Made by a program: the position numbers and the translations under genes
Shown: in pieces, positions 49,257-58,022 of the stretch
How the letters are laid out: each line of letters begins with the position of its first letter
Position numbering within the stretch: the stretch's first letter is position 1
Notes under the pieces: generated by a model
Databases searched by the model: none
What the model saw: only the letters and a program-made list of their open reading frames with translations
What the model was told of the DNA's origin: nothing
Source of the DNA: Candidatus Rokuibacteriota bacterium
GTDB taxonomy: Bacteria; Methylomirabilota; Methylomirabilia; Rokubacteriales; CSP1-6
Direction: 5' to 3'
DNA length: 64,000 nt
Assembly: GCA_023248995.1 (NCBI GenBank)
Contig: JAHFDN010000012.1
Location: 1 to 64,000, forward strand

Positions 49257-50555
49257 GTGAGCACCCTGGCGCGTCGGTCGCTCCACACCGCCGCCCGCGC
49301 GCTCGAGCGGGACGAGCGGGTGTTCGCCGTGCTGCTCACCGTCATCATGGTCGGAGGCTTGGCCACCCTCGGGCTCGCCCCCCTCAGGCCGCGGTACCGG
49401 ATCGATCTCTTTCCCCTCGTCGTCAAATTCGCCGCCTACAAGCTCGGCGTCTTCGCGCTGGTGACCGTCAATCCGCGAGCCACGCGCGCGGTGCTCCTCG
49501 GAGCGCTCACCGTGGACCTGCTGCTCATCTTCGTGCTGCTCTGGTTGACGGGCGGCGGCGACAGCCTCTTCTACCTGCTGTTCTTTCCGCTGGTCGCCGT
49601 CAACGCGTATTACTTCGGCCCGTGGGTGGGGCTGGGCGCAGCACTCGTCGCGGGCGGGCTCTATGCCGCGGCGGCGGCGCTGGCCCCGCCCTGGGTCGGG
49701 TGGACGCCCGTCACGATCCTGTCGGCGCTCGTGGGTCTGCCCGCCTTCGCGCTGGGGCATGTGGCCGAGCGGGAGCGGCGGGCGCGTGGCGAGGTCGAGC
49801 GTCTCAACGTCGAGCTCAAGCAGACGCTGGGGCGCCTGGAGGCCACACAGGAGGACCTCATCGTCGCCGAGCGGATGGCGACCGTCGGCCGTCTGTCGCT
49901 CAAGGTGGCCCACGAGGTCAGAAACCCCATCAGCGCCATCGAGCTCAATGCGGAAATGCTCGAGGACATCGTCCGCAATCACCCGGGTGCCGACATGGAG
50001 GAGGCAGGGGGCCTGGTGGGAGCCATCCGGGAGCAGGTGAACGCGCTGGACGCGCTGACCGAGGAGTACCTGGCGTTCGCGCGGTTTCCCCGGCCGAACT
50101 TCGAGGAGGATGCGGTCAACGAGATGGTGCAGGGGGTCGCGGAGTTCGTCCGGCCGGTGGCCACGAGGCAGGGCATCACCGTGAAGGTCGTGTGCGATGC
50201 GGCGGTTCCGACGATGGTCATTGACCGGACGCTGCTGCGCCAGGCCGTGCTCAACCTGGTCAAGAACGGGCTCGAGTCCCTCTCGCGCGGCGGGTTCCTG
50301 ACCGTCAGCACGTGCCGGCGGCCCGGGATCGTCGAGATCGCTGTGGGCGACAGCGGTCCCGGGATTCCGCCGGACATCGCTCTGCGGCTGTTCGAGCCGT
50401 TCTTCACCACCAAACCGCAGGGCACGGGCCTCGGCCTGTCCATCGCCCGCCAGATCGTGGAGGAGCACGGGGGCGAGCTCCGGTGGAGCAGCACGCCGGG
50501 CTCCGGGGCCACCTTCACGATCGGCCTCCCGCTCAAGGACGACGAGCATGGCTGA
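49257..50555 (+). CDS. Membrane sensor histidine kinase
   Basis: Multiple TM; VAHEVRNPISAIELN H-box; GLGLSIARQIVEEHGGELRW. Confidence 0.92.
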   Translation: MSTLARRSLHTAARALERDERVFAVLLTVIMVGGLATLGLAPLRPRYRIDLFPLVVKFAAYKLGVFALVTVNPRATRAVLLGALTVDLLLIFVLLWLTGGGDSLFYLLFFPLVAVNAYYFGPWVGLGAALVAGGLYAAAAALAPPWVGWTPVTILSALVGLPAFALGHVAERERRARGEVERLNVELKQTLGRLEATQEDLIVAERMATVGRLSLKVAHEVRNPISAIELNAEMLEDIVRNHPGADMEEAGGLVGAIREQVNALDALTEEYLAFARFPRPNFEEDAVNEMVQGVAEFVRPVATRQGITVKVVCDAAVPTMVIDRTLLRQAVLNLVKNGLESLSRGGFLTVSTCRRPGIVEIAVGDSGPGIPPDIALRLFEPFFTTKPQGTGLGLSIARQIVEEHGGELRWSSTPGSGATFTIGLPLKDDEHG

Positions 50556-51960
50556 GCCGCCCACGCTCCTGGTGGCCGACGACGATCCGGCGGTGAGGGA
50601 GAGCCTCGAGCGCACCCTGAAGCGCGAGGGGTACCGGGTCGTGGTGGCCTCGGACGGCCAGGCGGGCCTCGAGCGCCTCAAGGCGGGGGGCGTGGACCTC
50701 GTGCTGGCGGATCTCAAGATGCCAGGGCTCAACGGGCTCGAGCTTCTCCGCGCGGCCAAGACGGTGGCCCCCGACGTGGACGTGATCATGCTGACGGCCT
50801 TCGGCACGGTGGAGGAAGCCGTCCAGGCCATGAAGGACGGGGCCTACGACTTTCTCACCAAGCCCTTCCAGCGCGCGCAGCTCATCCGCCTGATCCGGAA
50901 GGCGCTGGAGCGGCGGGCGCTCATCGAGGAGAACCGCGCGCTCCAGCAACGGCTCGAGGACCTGCTCCGGCAGGGCGCGGTCATCGGCACCAGCGCGGCG
51001 TTCCAGCGCATGATGGTGCTCATCGAGCAGGTCGCGTCGAGCTCGGCCACGGTCCTGATCCAGGGGGAGAGCGGGACGGGGAAGGAACTCGCGGCCCGTG
51101 CCATCCACGAGCGCTCGCCGCGCCGCACCCGCCCGTTCGTCGCCGTCAACTGCGCGGCCCTGCCGGAGACGCTGCTCGAGTCCGAACTGTTCGGCTACGA
51201 AAGGGGAGCGTTCACCGGGGCCACCGGGAGGAAGGAAGGCCGGTTCGAGCTGGCCGATGGGGGCACCCTGTTCCTCGACGAGGTGGCCGACCTGTCCCCG
51301 GTCACGCAGCCGAAGATCCTCCGCGTGCTGCAGGAGGGCGAGTTCGAGCGTGTCGGAGGGACCAAGACCATCCGGGTGGACGTGCGCATCGTGTCGGCCA
51401 CCAACCAGGATCTGGGGCGCCTCGTGCGGGAGAAACGGTTCCGCGAGGATCTCTACTACCGCCTCAACGTGATCACGGTCCCGGTTCCGCCGCTCCGGCA
51501 GCGGCAGGAAGACATCCCGATGCTCGCGCACCATTTCCTGCGCGTGTACGCGGCGAAGAACAACCGGCGGCTGGAGGGCTTCAGCGAGGACGCCTTGAGA
51601 CGGCTCGAGGCCTACGCCTGGCCGGGGAACGTCCGCGAGCTGGAGAACGCCGTGGAACGCGCCGTGGTCCTCGCGCGGGAGTCCGTGATCGAGGTGGCGG
51701 ACCTTCCCGGGAGCGTCGTGGGGACCGCGCCGCGGGTGGAAGGGCTGGTCAGTATCCCGGTCGGCACGCCGCTCGCCGAGGTCGAGCAGCGGCTGCTGGA
51801 GGAGACGTTGCGGCATACCAAGGGGAACAAGACCCTCGCCGCCAAGCTGCTCGGCATCGACCCCAAGACGGTGTTCCGGAAGCTCAAGCAGGGCGGGGGC
51901 GAGGACGCCGTCGGCGCCGCGCCCGAGGCGTCGGGGGAAGGCGCCGACGCGGACCAGTGA
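50548..51960 (+). CDS. NtrC-family sigma-54-dependent response regulator
   Basis: Receiver domain, GESGTGKELAARAIHE Walker A, GAFTGA loop, C-terminal Fis HTH GNKTLAAKLLGIDPKTVFRKLK. Confidence 0.95.
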   Translation: MAEPPTLLVADDDPAVRESLERTLKREGYRVVVASDGQAGLERLKAGGVDLVLADLKMPGLNGLELLRAAKTVAPDVDVIMLTAFGTVEEAVQAMKDGAYDFLTKPFQRAQLIRLIRKALERRALIEENRALQQRLEDLLRQGAVIGTSAAFQRMMVLIEQVASSSATVLIQGESGTGKELAARAIHERSPRRTRPFVAVNCAALPETLLESELFGYERGAFTGATGRKEGRFELADGGTLFLDEVADLSPVTQPKILRVLQEGEFERVGGTKTIRVDVRIVSATNQDLGRLVREKRFREDLYYRLNVITVPVPPLRQRQEDIPMLAHHFLRVYAAKNNRRLEGFSEDALRRLEAYAWPGNVRELENAVERAVVLARESVIEVADLPGSVVGTAPRVEGLVSIPVGTPLAEVEQRLLEETLRHTKGNKTLAAKLLGIDPKTVFRKLKQGGGEDAVGAAPEASGEGADADQ

Positions 51961-51981
51961 CTGTCCGGACGCACTTTGTCC

Positions 51982-52011
51982 TTGACAGGTTTTTCGGCCC
52001 CGGGCTACCCT
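51982..52011 (+). promoter_or_regulatory. Putative sigma-70 promoter for the ABC SBP/permease genes
   Basis: TTGACA-N18-TACCCT. Confidence 0.5.
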
Positions 52012-52069
52012 ACCCCCGGCCCGCGAGGGGCCTGTTTTCTGTCGAATGAGACATCCAAGGAGGTGCTCC

Positions 52070-53689
52070 ATGGCTTACCTGCTGAGTCGGCTCCGTGGCG
52101 TGGGGGCTCTCGCCTTCCTGCCCGTGCTCATCGTGGGCGTCGTCCTGCCCTCGCCGGTGATGGGGCAGGACAAACCCCGCTACGGCGGCGAGCTGATCTT
52201 CCCTGTGCCCTCCGAGCCGCCCTCTTACGACGGGCACCGGGAGGAGACGTTCGGCCTGATTCACCCGATCGCGCCCTTCTACAACACGCTGCTCCGGGTG
52301 GACCCGAGGGATCCCTCCGGCACCAAACCGATTGGGGACCTTGCCGAAAGCTGGACGGTCGCCAGGGATGGTCTCACGTACACCTTCAAGCTTCACAAGG
52401 GAGTCAAGTTCCACGACGGGAGCGAGATGACGTCGAAGGACGTCAAAGCGTCTTACGACAAGATCATCTTCCCGCCTCCGGGCGTCGGAAGCTCCCGGAA
52501 AGGGCAGTACGAGGTGGTGGAAGCCCTCGAGGCGCCCGATCCCTCCACGGTGCGGTTCCACCTCAAGTGGCCGACCGCCTCGTTTCTCGCGTCCCTCGCT
52601 TCGCCCTGGAACTTCATTTACAAGGCGGACATCCTGGTCAAGGACATCCATTGGTACGAGACCCACGTGATGGGGACGGGTCCCTTCACCTTCGTCGAGC
52701 ACGTCAAGGGCTCTCACCTGGTCGGGAAGAAGAATCCGACCTACTGGGACAAGGGGAAGCCCTATCTCGACGGCTTCCGCGCGATCTTCATCTCGTCGTC
52801 GTCGGCTCAGGTGGCCGCGATCCGGGGCGAGCGGGCGCACATCCAGTTCCGGGGCTTCGGCCCCGCCGATCGCAACAGTCTGAAGGCGTCGCTCGGCGAC
52901 AAGATCACCGTCCAGGAGAGCCCCTGGGACTGCATCCTCCTGGGGGCCATCAACCACAATAAGAAACCGTTCGACGACAAGCGGGTCCGGCGGGCCCTCA
53001 CGCTGGCGCTGGACCGATACGAGGGCTCCAAGGCGCTCTCCAAGATCGCCATCGTGAAGGAAGTGGCAGGGGTCCAGGTTCCGGGCACGCCATATGCGAC
53101 CCCTCCAGAGGAGCTGGCCAAGCTCGCCGGCTACGGGAAGGACATCAATGCCGCGCGCGACGAGGCCAGGTACCTCCTGAAGGAAGCCGGCGCCGAGAAG
53201 CTTTCGTTCACCTTCAAGAACCGTGGGATCCCCATGCCCTACGAGCCGCTCGCCATCTGGATGATCGACCAGTGGCGGCGGGTGGGCCTCAACGTCAAAC
53301 AGGAGGTCATCGAGGCGGCCGCCTACTACTCCGTCCTCCGGAAGGGTGACTTCGAGGTCGCCATGGACTTCCAGTGCGGCTACATCGTCGAGCCCGACCT
53401 GGACATCTACAAGTTCATCTCGACCGACAAGAACCCGGCCAACTACGGGGCCTACACTGACCGGGTGCTGGATGATCTCTATGTAAAGCAGTCCCGGGCC
53501 ACGGATTACGAGGAGCGGAAGAAGTACATCCGACAGTTCGAGAAGCGGGTCCTCGACGCGGAGGCCCATTATCTGATGACGCTGCAGTGGCATCGGATCA
53601 TCCCGCACTCGAGCAAGGTGAAGGGGTGGCAGATCACGCCGAGCCACTACCTGAATAACCAGCTCGACGCCGTCTGGCTGAGCGAGTAG
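52070..53689 (+). CDS. Dipeptide-type ABC transporter substrate-binding protein
   Basis: AAGGAGGT RBS; YGGELIFPVPSEPPSYDGHREETF, DLAESWTVARDGLTYTFKLHKGVKFHDGSEMTSKDV. Confidence 0.92.
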   Translation: MAYLLSRLRGVGALAFLPVLIVGVVLPSPVMGQDKPRYGGELIFPVPSEPPSYDGHREETFGLIHPIAPFYNTLLRVDPRDPSGTKPIGDLAESWTVARDGLTYTFKLHKGVKFHDGSEMTSKDVKASYDKIIFPPPGVGSSRKGQYEVVEALEAPDPSTVRFHLKWPTASFLASLASPWNFIYKADILVKDIHWYETHVMGTGPFTFVEHVKGSHLVGKKNPTYWDKGKPYLDGFRAIFISSSSAQVAAIRGERAHIQFRGFGPADRNSLKASLGDKITVQESPWDCILLGAINHNKKPFDDKRVRRALTLALDRYEGSKALSKIAIVKEVAGVQVPGTPYATPPEELAKLAGYGKDINAARDEARYLLKEAGAEKLSFTFKNRGIPMPYEPLAIWMIDQWRRVGLNVKQEVIEAAAYYSVLRKGDFEVAMDFQCGYIVEPDLDIYKFISTDKNPANYGAYTDRVLDDLYVKQSRATDYEERKKYIRQFEKRVLDAEAHYLMTLQWHRIIPHSSKVKGWQITPSHYLNNQLDAVWLSE

Positions 53690-53713
53690 TCGGGCCGGTC
53701 CCCCTCTTCTCTC

Positions 53714-54670
53714 ATGGGGAAGTACATCCTGAAACGATTCCTCCTCATGATCCCCACCCTCCTGGGGGTGGCGGTCCTTGTCTTCGTGCTCCTCCGCGTC
53801 GTGCCCGGCGATGTTGTCGAGCTGCGGTTCATGAGCGGGGAGGGGCAGTTCGCGGACCCGCAGATGCTGGCGATGGAGCGCGCCAAGGTGGGCCTCGACA
53901 AGCCGATGTGGAAACAGTTCCTCGACTGGATGTGGGGGATCGTCAGGCTGGATCTGGGCGTCTCCATGTGGACGGGAGCCCCCATCACGGAGGAGATCAA
54001 GCTCCGATTCGCGCTCTCCCTTCAACTGGCGATCATGGCGACGGTCGTGGCGACGCTGCTCGCGATCCCCCTCGGGATCCTCGCCGCCCTCAAGCAGGAC
54101 ACATGGGTGGATTACACCGTCCGCGTCTTCTCCATCGCCGGGCTGGCGATGCCGTCGTTCTGGCTCGGCATCCTGATGATTCTCGGCTTCCTCGTCATCT
54201 TCAAGTGGCTCCCGCCGATGGTGTACACGCCTCTGTGGGTGAACCCCTGGCAGAACCTGGCCCAGCTCATCTGGCCGGCGCTGGCGGTGGGCTACCGCTA
54301 TTCTGCGGTGGCGACCCGGATGACCCGCTCGGCCATGCTCGAGGTGCTCCGCGAGGACTACATCCGTACGGCCCGGGCGAAGGGGCTCTGGACGAAGCTG
54401 ATTCTCACGCGTCACGCGCTGAAGAACGCCATGCTGCCGGTGCTGACGGTGATCGCGCTCGAGTTCGCCTTTCTCCTGGGCGGGCTCGTCGTCACCGAGC
54501 AGGTCTTCAACTTGAACGGCCTCGGCATGCTCTTCGTCCAGGCGATCTCCCACCGCGACTACACCCTGACCCAGTCGCTGGTGCTGCTGGTGGCTTTCGT
54601 GTTCATCTTCGTCAACTTTCTGATGGATCTGCTCTACGGGCGGCTGGATCCCCGGATCCGATACCGGTAA
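53714..54670 (+). CDS. Dipeptide-type ABC transporter permease (DppB)
   Basis: MGKYILKRFLLMIPTLLGVAVLVFVLLRVVPGD, RTARAKGLWTKLILTRHALKNAMLPVLT. Confidence 0.93.
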   Translation: MGKYILKRFLLMIPTLLGVAVLVFVLLRVVPGDVVELRFMSGEGQFADPQMLAMERAKVGLDKPMWKQFLDWMWGIVRLDLGVSMWTGAPITEEIKLRFALSLQLAIMATVVATLLAIPLGILAALKQDTWVDYTVRVFSIAGLAMPSFWLGILMILGFLVIFKWLPPMVYTPLWVNPWQNLAQLIWPALAVGYRYSAVATRMTRSAMLEVLREDYIRTARAKGLWTKLILTRHALKNAMLPVLTVIALEFAFLLGGLVVTEQVFNLNGLGMLFVQAISHRDYTLTQSLVLLVAFVFIFVNFLMDLLYGRLDPRIRYR

Positions 54671-55572
54671 TGGCGATCAACGTTCCGGCCGAGACCATCG
54701 CGGAGGTTTCGCTCGCCCCGGCCCGTCGAGCATGGATCGCCGCGGCCATCAAGTTCACGCGCCAGCGCCCCATCGGGGCGCTCGGCGCCGCGATCATCCT
54801 CGTCATGGCGGCGGTGGCGTCTCTCGCGGGCGTTCTGGCCCCCTACGATCCCCTGGCGACGGATTACGGCGGCATGCTGGCGCCCCCGAGCGCGACCCAC
54901 TGGCTCGGCACCGACGCGTTCGGCCGGGACGTGCTCTCCCGGATCGTCTACGGGTCGCGCACCGCGCTGTTGGTCGGGTTCGGCGCCTCCGTTCTCGGGG
55001 CGACGCTCGGCGTCTTCGTGGGCGTGGCGAGCGCCTACTTCGGAGGACGCGTGGACCTCCTCGTTCAGCGCGTCATGGACATCTTCCTCTCGTTCCCGCT
55101 GATCGTCCTGGCCCTGGCGGTCGTGGTCATCCTGGGGACCGGCGTGTTGAACGTCACCCTGGCCATCATGGTGCCGATGATTCCGCGGTGCGCGCTGGTG
55201 GTGCGCTCGAGCGCCCTGGCCATCCGCGAAATGCCGTACGTGGAGGCGGCCCGCGCGGCCGGGTTCGGCCACGCCAGGATCATCTTCCGGCACATGCTGC
55301 CGAACGTGATGGCTCCCTACCTGATCATGCTGACGGCGTTCCTCGGCCAGGCCATCCTCCTCGAAGCCTCGCTCTCGTTCCTGGGTCTCGGGGTGCAGGA
55401 GCCCACGGCGGCCTGGGGACTCATGCTCCGGGGGGCGGCGGTCGAGTTCGCCGAGGCCGCGCCGTGGATGGCGCTCTTCCCGGGCCTGGCCATCAGCCTG
55501 GGCGTGTTCGGCTTCAGCCTCTTCGGCGATTCCCTCCGCGACGCGCTGGACCCCAAGCTCCGCACGCTGTGA
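54670..55572 (+). CDS. Dipeptide-type ABC transporter permease (DppC)
   Basis: HWLGTDAFGRDVLSRIVYGSRTALLVGF, YVEAARAAGFGHARIIFRHMLPNVMAP. Confidence 0.93.
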   Translation: MAINVPAETIAEVSLAPARRAWIAAAIKFTRQRPIGALGAAIILVMAAVASLAGVLAPYDPLATDYGGMLAPPSATHWLGTDAFGRDVLSRIVYGSRTALLVGFGASVLGATLGVFVGVASAYFGGRVDLLVQRVMDIFLSFPLIVLALAVVVILGTGVLNVTLAIMVPMIPRCALVVRSSALAIREMPYVEAARAAGFGHARIIFRHMLPNVMAPYLIMLTAFLGQAILLEASLSFLGLGVQEPTAAWGLMLRGAAVEFAEAAPWMALFPGLAISLGVFGFSLFGDSLRDALDPKLRTL

Positions 55573-55586
55573 TCGGCCTCAGAACC

Positions 55587-55615
55587 TTGACAGGTTCGCT
55601 GGCTTCGGGTAAAAA
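55587..55615 (+). promoter_or_regulatory. Putative sigma-70 promoter for the ferredoxin gene
   Basis: TTGACA-N17-TAAAAA. Confidence 0.6.
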
Positions 55616-55672
55616 TATGTCCGTTCGCGCTCAGACATCTCACCGGGTGACCGGTTAATGAGGGAGGCTTGA

Positions 55673-55939
<267 letters not shown>

Positions 55940-55965
55940 GCATCCCGGACACCTCGCTCGACTCG

Positions 55966-55995
55966 CGGGGCCCCCATTCGGGGCCCCGATTTTTT
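55966..55995 (+). terminator. Rho-independent terminator after ferredoxin
   Basis: Perfect 9-bp stem CGGGGCCCC-cattc-GGGGCCCCG followed by ATTTTTT. Confidence 0.85.
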
Positions 55996-56045
55996 GCACA
56001 CCGCTCCGTGCAGCGGCAGGCGCCGTTGCACATCGCGCCATGCAG
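55995..56045. promoter_or_regulatory. Two putative enhancer (UAS) dyads for a sigma-54 promoter
   Basis: TGCAC-N8-GTGCA (55995-56012) and TGCAC-N9-TGCA (56027-56044), about 32 bp apart centre to centre. Confidence 0.5.
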
Positions 56046-56096
56046 GGCCGAGCCTCGGTCTTGTTCCAACTCCTTGAAATCTCGCCCTCGGCCGCC

Positions 56097-56111
56097 TGGC
56101 ACGCTGCTTGC
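56097..56111 (+). promoter_or_regulatory. Sigma-54 (-24/-12) promoter
   Basis: TGGCACG-CTGC-TTGC, exact match to the TGGCACG-N4-TTGC core. Confidence 0.75.
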
Positions 56112-56161
56112 CCTTCACACCGGGCGTGGAGCAGGGGAGCGTTCTCGGATTCCGCGGAGCG

Positions 56162-56410
56162 GTGGAGGAGTTCAAGCGCCGCCTCATCGAAACAGCGCTC
56201 CGTCAAGCCGGCTGGAACCGGACCCACGCGGCCCGGAGTCTCGGGCTCCAGCGGACGTATCTCCTGCGCCTGATCCGTGACCTGGGCGTGCCGGTGCGGC
56301 CGGCGGGCCGCCCCTTCCAGCCGGGTGGGCCGCTCACCCCCGCCCGTCCGCCGCGCCCGCCCGCTCCCACGGCCCCCGTGAACGGCCCGCGCCCCGCCGA
56401 AAAGCGTTGA
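56162..56410 (+). CDS. Stand-alone Fis/NtrC-type HTH DNA-binding protein with Pro-rich tail
   Basis: MEEFKRRLIETALRQAGWNRTHAARSLGLQRTYLLRLIRDLGV matches Fis-type HTH; GTG 56162 (or GTG 56126) start. Confidence 0.7.
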   Translation: MEEFKRRLIETALRQAGWNRTHAARSLGLQRTYLLRLIRDLGVPVRPAGRPFQPGGPLTPARPPRPPAPTAPVNGPRPAEKR

Positions 56411-56463
56411 CACCTTGCGAACTCCCGGAGTGAAATAGAGCAGATTTCAATCCCTTCGGGAGT
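56407..56463 (+). promoter_or_regulatory. Putative sigma-70 promoter with overlapping dyad upstream of thiolase
   Basis: TTGACA-N18-TGAAAT; inverted repeat ACTCCCG (56421-56427)/CGGGAGT (56457-56463) plus inner GAAAT/ATTTC. Confidence 0.45.
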
Positions 56464-56469
56464 CGACCG

Positions 56470-57597
56470 TTGCCGGATGTCTGGATCGCCGGGGCGGGGA
56501 TGACCCGCTTCGGCAAGCGCGAAGAAAATCTTCCGGATCTCGTGGCCGAGGCCGCCCGCGCGGCGCTCGCCGCCGCTCGGCTCGAGGCGCCGGATCTGGT
56601 TGTCGTCGCCGCCATGAACCCGGAAGAGTTCATCGGCGAGGGCAACTTCGCGTCTCAAATCGCCACCCACCTGGGGTTCGCCCACGTGCCGGCCCTCCGG
56701 GTCGAGACCGCCACCTCCTCGGGCGCGGCCGCGGTCTACACGGCCTTCGCCGTCGTCGCGGCGGGCCTCTCCCGATCGGTGCTCGTCGTCGGGGGCGAAA
56801 AGATGACGCATCTCCCCACGCCCCGCGTGTCCGAGATCATCGGGCGCTCCATCGATCGCGACGAGCGCGCTTATGGCGCGACGATGCCGGCGCTGGCGGG
56901 CCTGATTACCCGGGTCCTTTTGGCCAAGACGGGCGTCACGCTCAAGGAAATCTCGCAGGTCTCGGTGAAAAATCACGCCCACGGGGCGCTGAATCCGTAC
57001 GCCCACTTCCAGGAACCGGTGACGCTGGCGGCCGTGATGGAGAGCCGGATCGTCGCCGATCCCCTCAGGCTCTATCACTGCTGCCCGATCTCCGACGGCG
57101 CCGCGGCGCTCGTCTTGAGCGCCGATCGCACCCCGGTCCGGATTGCCGGGATCGGCCACGGGACCGATACGCTGGCCGTCCGATACCGCGACAGTCTCGT
57201 GAGCTTCCGGGCGACCCAGGACGCGGCGCGCGCGGCGTACCGGATGGCGGGCTTCGGGCCCGAGCGGGTGGAGGTGGCCGAGGTCCACGACGCCTTCAGC
57301 CCGTTTGAGCTCATCGCGCTCGAAGACCTGGGGCTGGTTCCGGCCGGAAAGGCCGGCGCCGCCACGCTCAGGGGCGAGACGGCGCTCGAGGGGCGCCTAC
57401 CGGTCAACCCCTCCGGAGGGCTCAAGGCGCGCGGCCATCCCCTGGCCGCGACGGGCATCGCCCAGATCGTGGAGCTGGTCTGGCAGCTCCTCGGCCAGGC
57501 CCATGGCCGGCAGGTGGCGGCGCGGGTGGGGCTTGCCCACTCGATCGGCGGCCTGGCGACCAACAACTGGGTCACCTTGCTGGAGCGGGTCTCGTGA
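56470..57597 (+). CDS. Thiolase-family protein (SCP-x/acetyl-CoA acetyltransferase-like)
   Basis: VWIAGAGMTRFGKRE, VETATSSGAAAVYTAF, VEVAEVHDAFSPFELIALEDLG, NPSGGLKARGHPLAATGIAQIVEL. Confidence 0.9.
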   Translation: MPDVWIAGAGMTRFGKREENLPDLVAEAARAALAAARLEAPDLVVVAAMNPEEFIGEGNFASQIATHLGFAHVPALRVETATSSGAAAVYTAFAVVAAGLSRSVLVVGGEKMTHLPTPRVSEIIGRSIDRDERAYGATMPALAGLITRVLLAKTGVTLKEISQVSVKNHAHGALNPYAHFQEPVTLAAVMESRIVADPLRLYHCCPISDGAAALVLSADRTPVRIAGIGHGTDTLAVRYRDSLVSFRATQDAARAAYRMAGFGPERVEVAEVHDAFSPFELIALEDLGLVPAGKAGAATLRGETALEGRLPVNPSGGLKARGHPLAATGIAQIVELVWQLLGQAHGRQVAARVGLAHSIGGLATNNWVTLLERVS

Positions 57598-58022
57598 GCG
57601 AAAAGATCCCAGCCGCCCGGTGTCCGCGGTGCGGGCGCGTCGTCGCGCCGCCCACCCGCTTCTGCCCCGACCATCCGGTCGCGCTGGAGCCGGCCTCGAT
57701 TGACGGCTATGGCGAAGTCGTATCCTTCACGACGCTCCACTCCCCGCCCGAAGGCTTCCGGTCCCCGCTTCACATCGCGCTCGTGGCCCTCGACGACGGG
57801 GCCCGGCTCTTCTGCCACGGGGCCGGGACCCGGGGGATCCGGGTCGGTAGCCGCGTGGCGGTGGAGGCCGTGGACGCGGTGTACTACTTCTCGCACCTGG
57901 GCCTCGTGGAGCGGGCGCGGCTCTTCTGGCGCCGCGCGGGCGCTCGGGGGGAGACCGTGACGTCCATCGCGAAGAGCGCGGCCAAGCGTCTCTGGAGGGG
58001 GGGCCGTGGCGCCGGCGCGTAG
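57594..58022 (+). CDS. Zn-ribbon/OB-fold DUF35-type acyl-CoA-associated protein
   Basis: CPRCGRVVAPPTRFCPDH; GEVVSFTTLHSPPEGFRSPLHIALVALDDGARLFCH; follows thiolase. Confidence 0.8.
   Translation: MSEKIPAARCPRCGRVVAPPTRFCPDHPVALEPASIDGYGEVVSFTTLHSPPEGFRSPLHIALVALDDGARLFCHGAGTRGIRVGSRVAVEAVDAVYYFSHLGLVERARLFWRRAGARGETVTSIAKSAAKRLWRGGRGAGA

Noticed and set aside
48738-50831. 697-aa minus-strand ORF antisense to DppF, kinase and regulator
   Set aside because: Antisense shadow ORF lacking recognisable motifs.
52010-54553. 847-aa minus-strand ORF antisense to the ABC substrate-binding protein and permease
   Set aside because: Same GC-driven antisense artefact; the sense frames contain clear transporter motifs.
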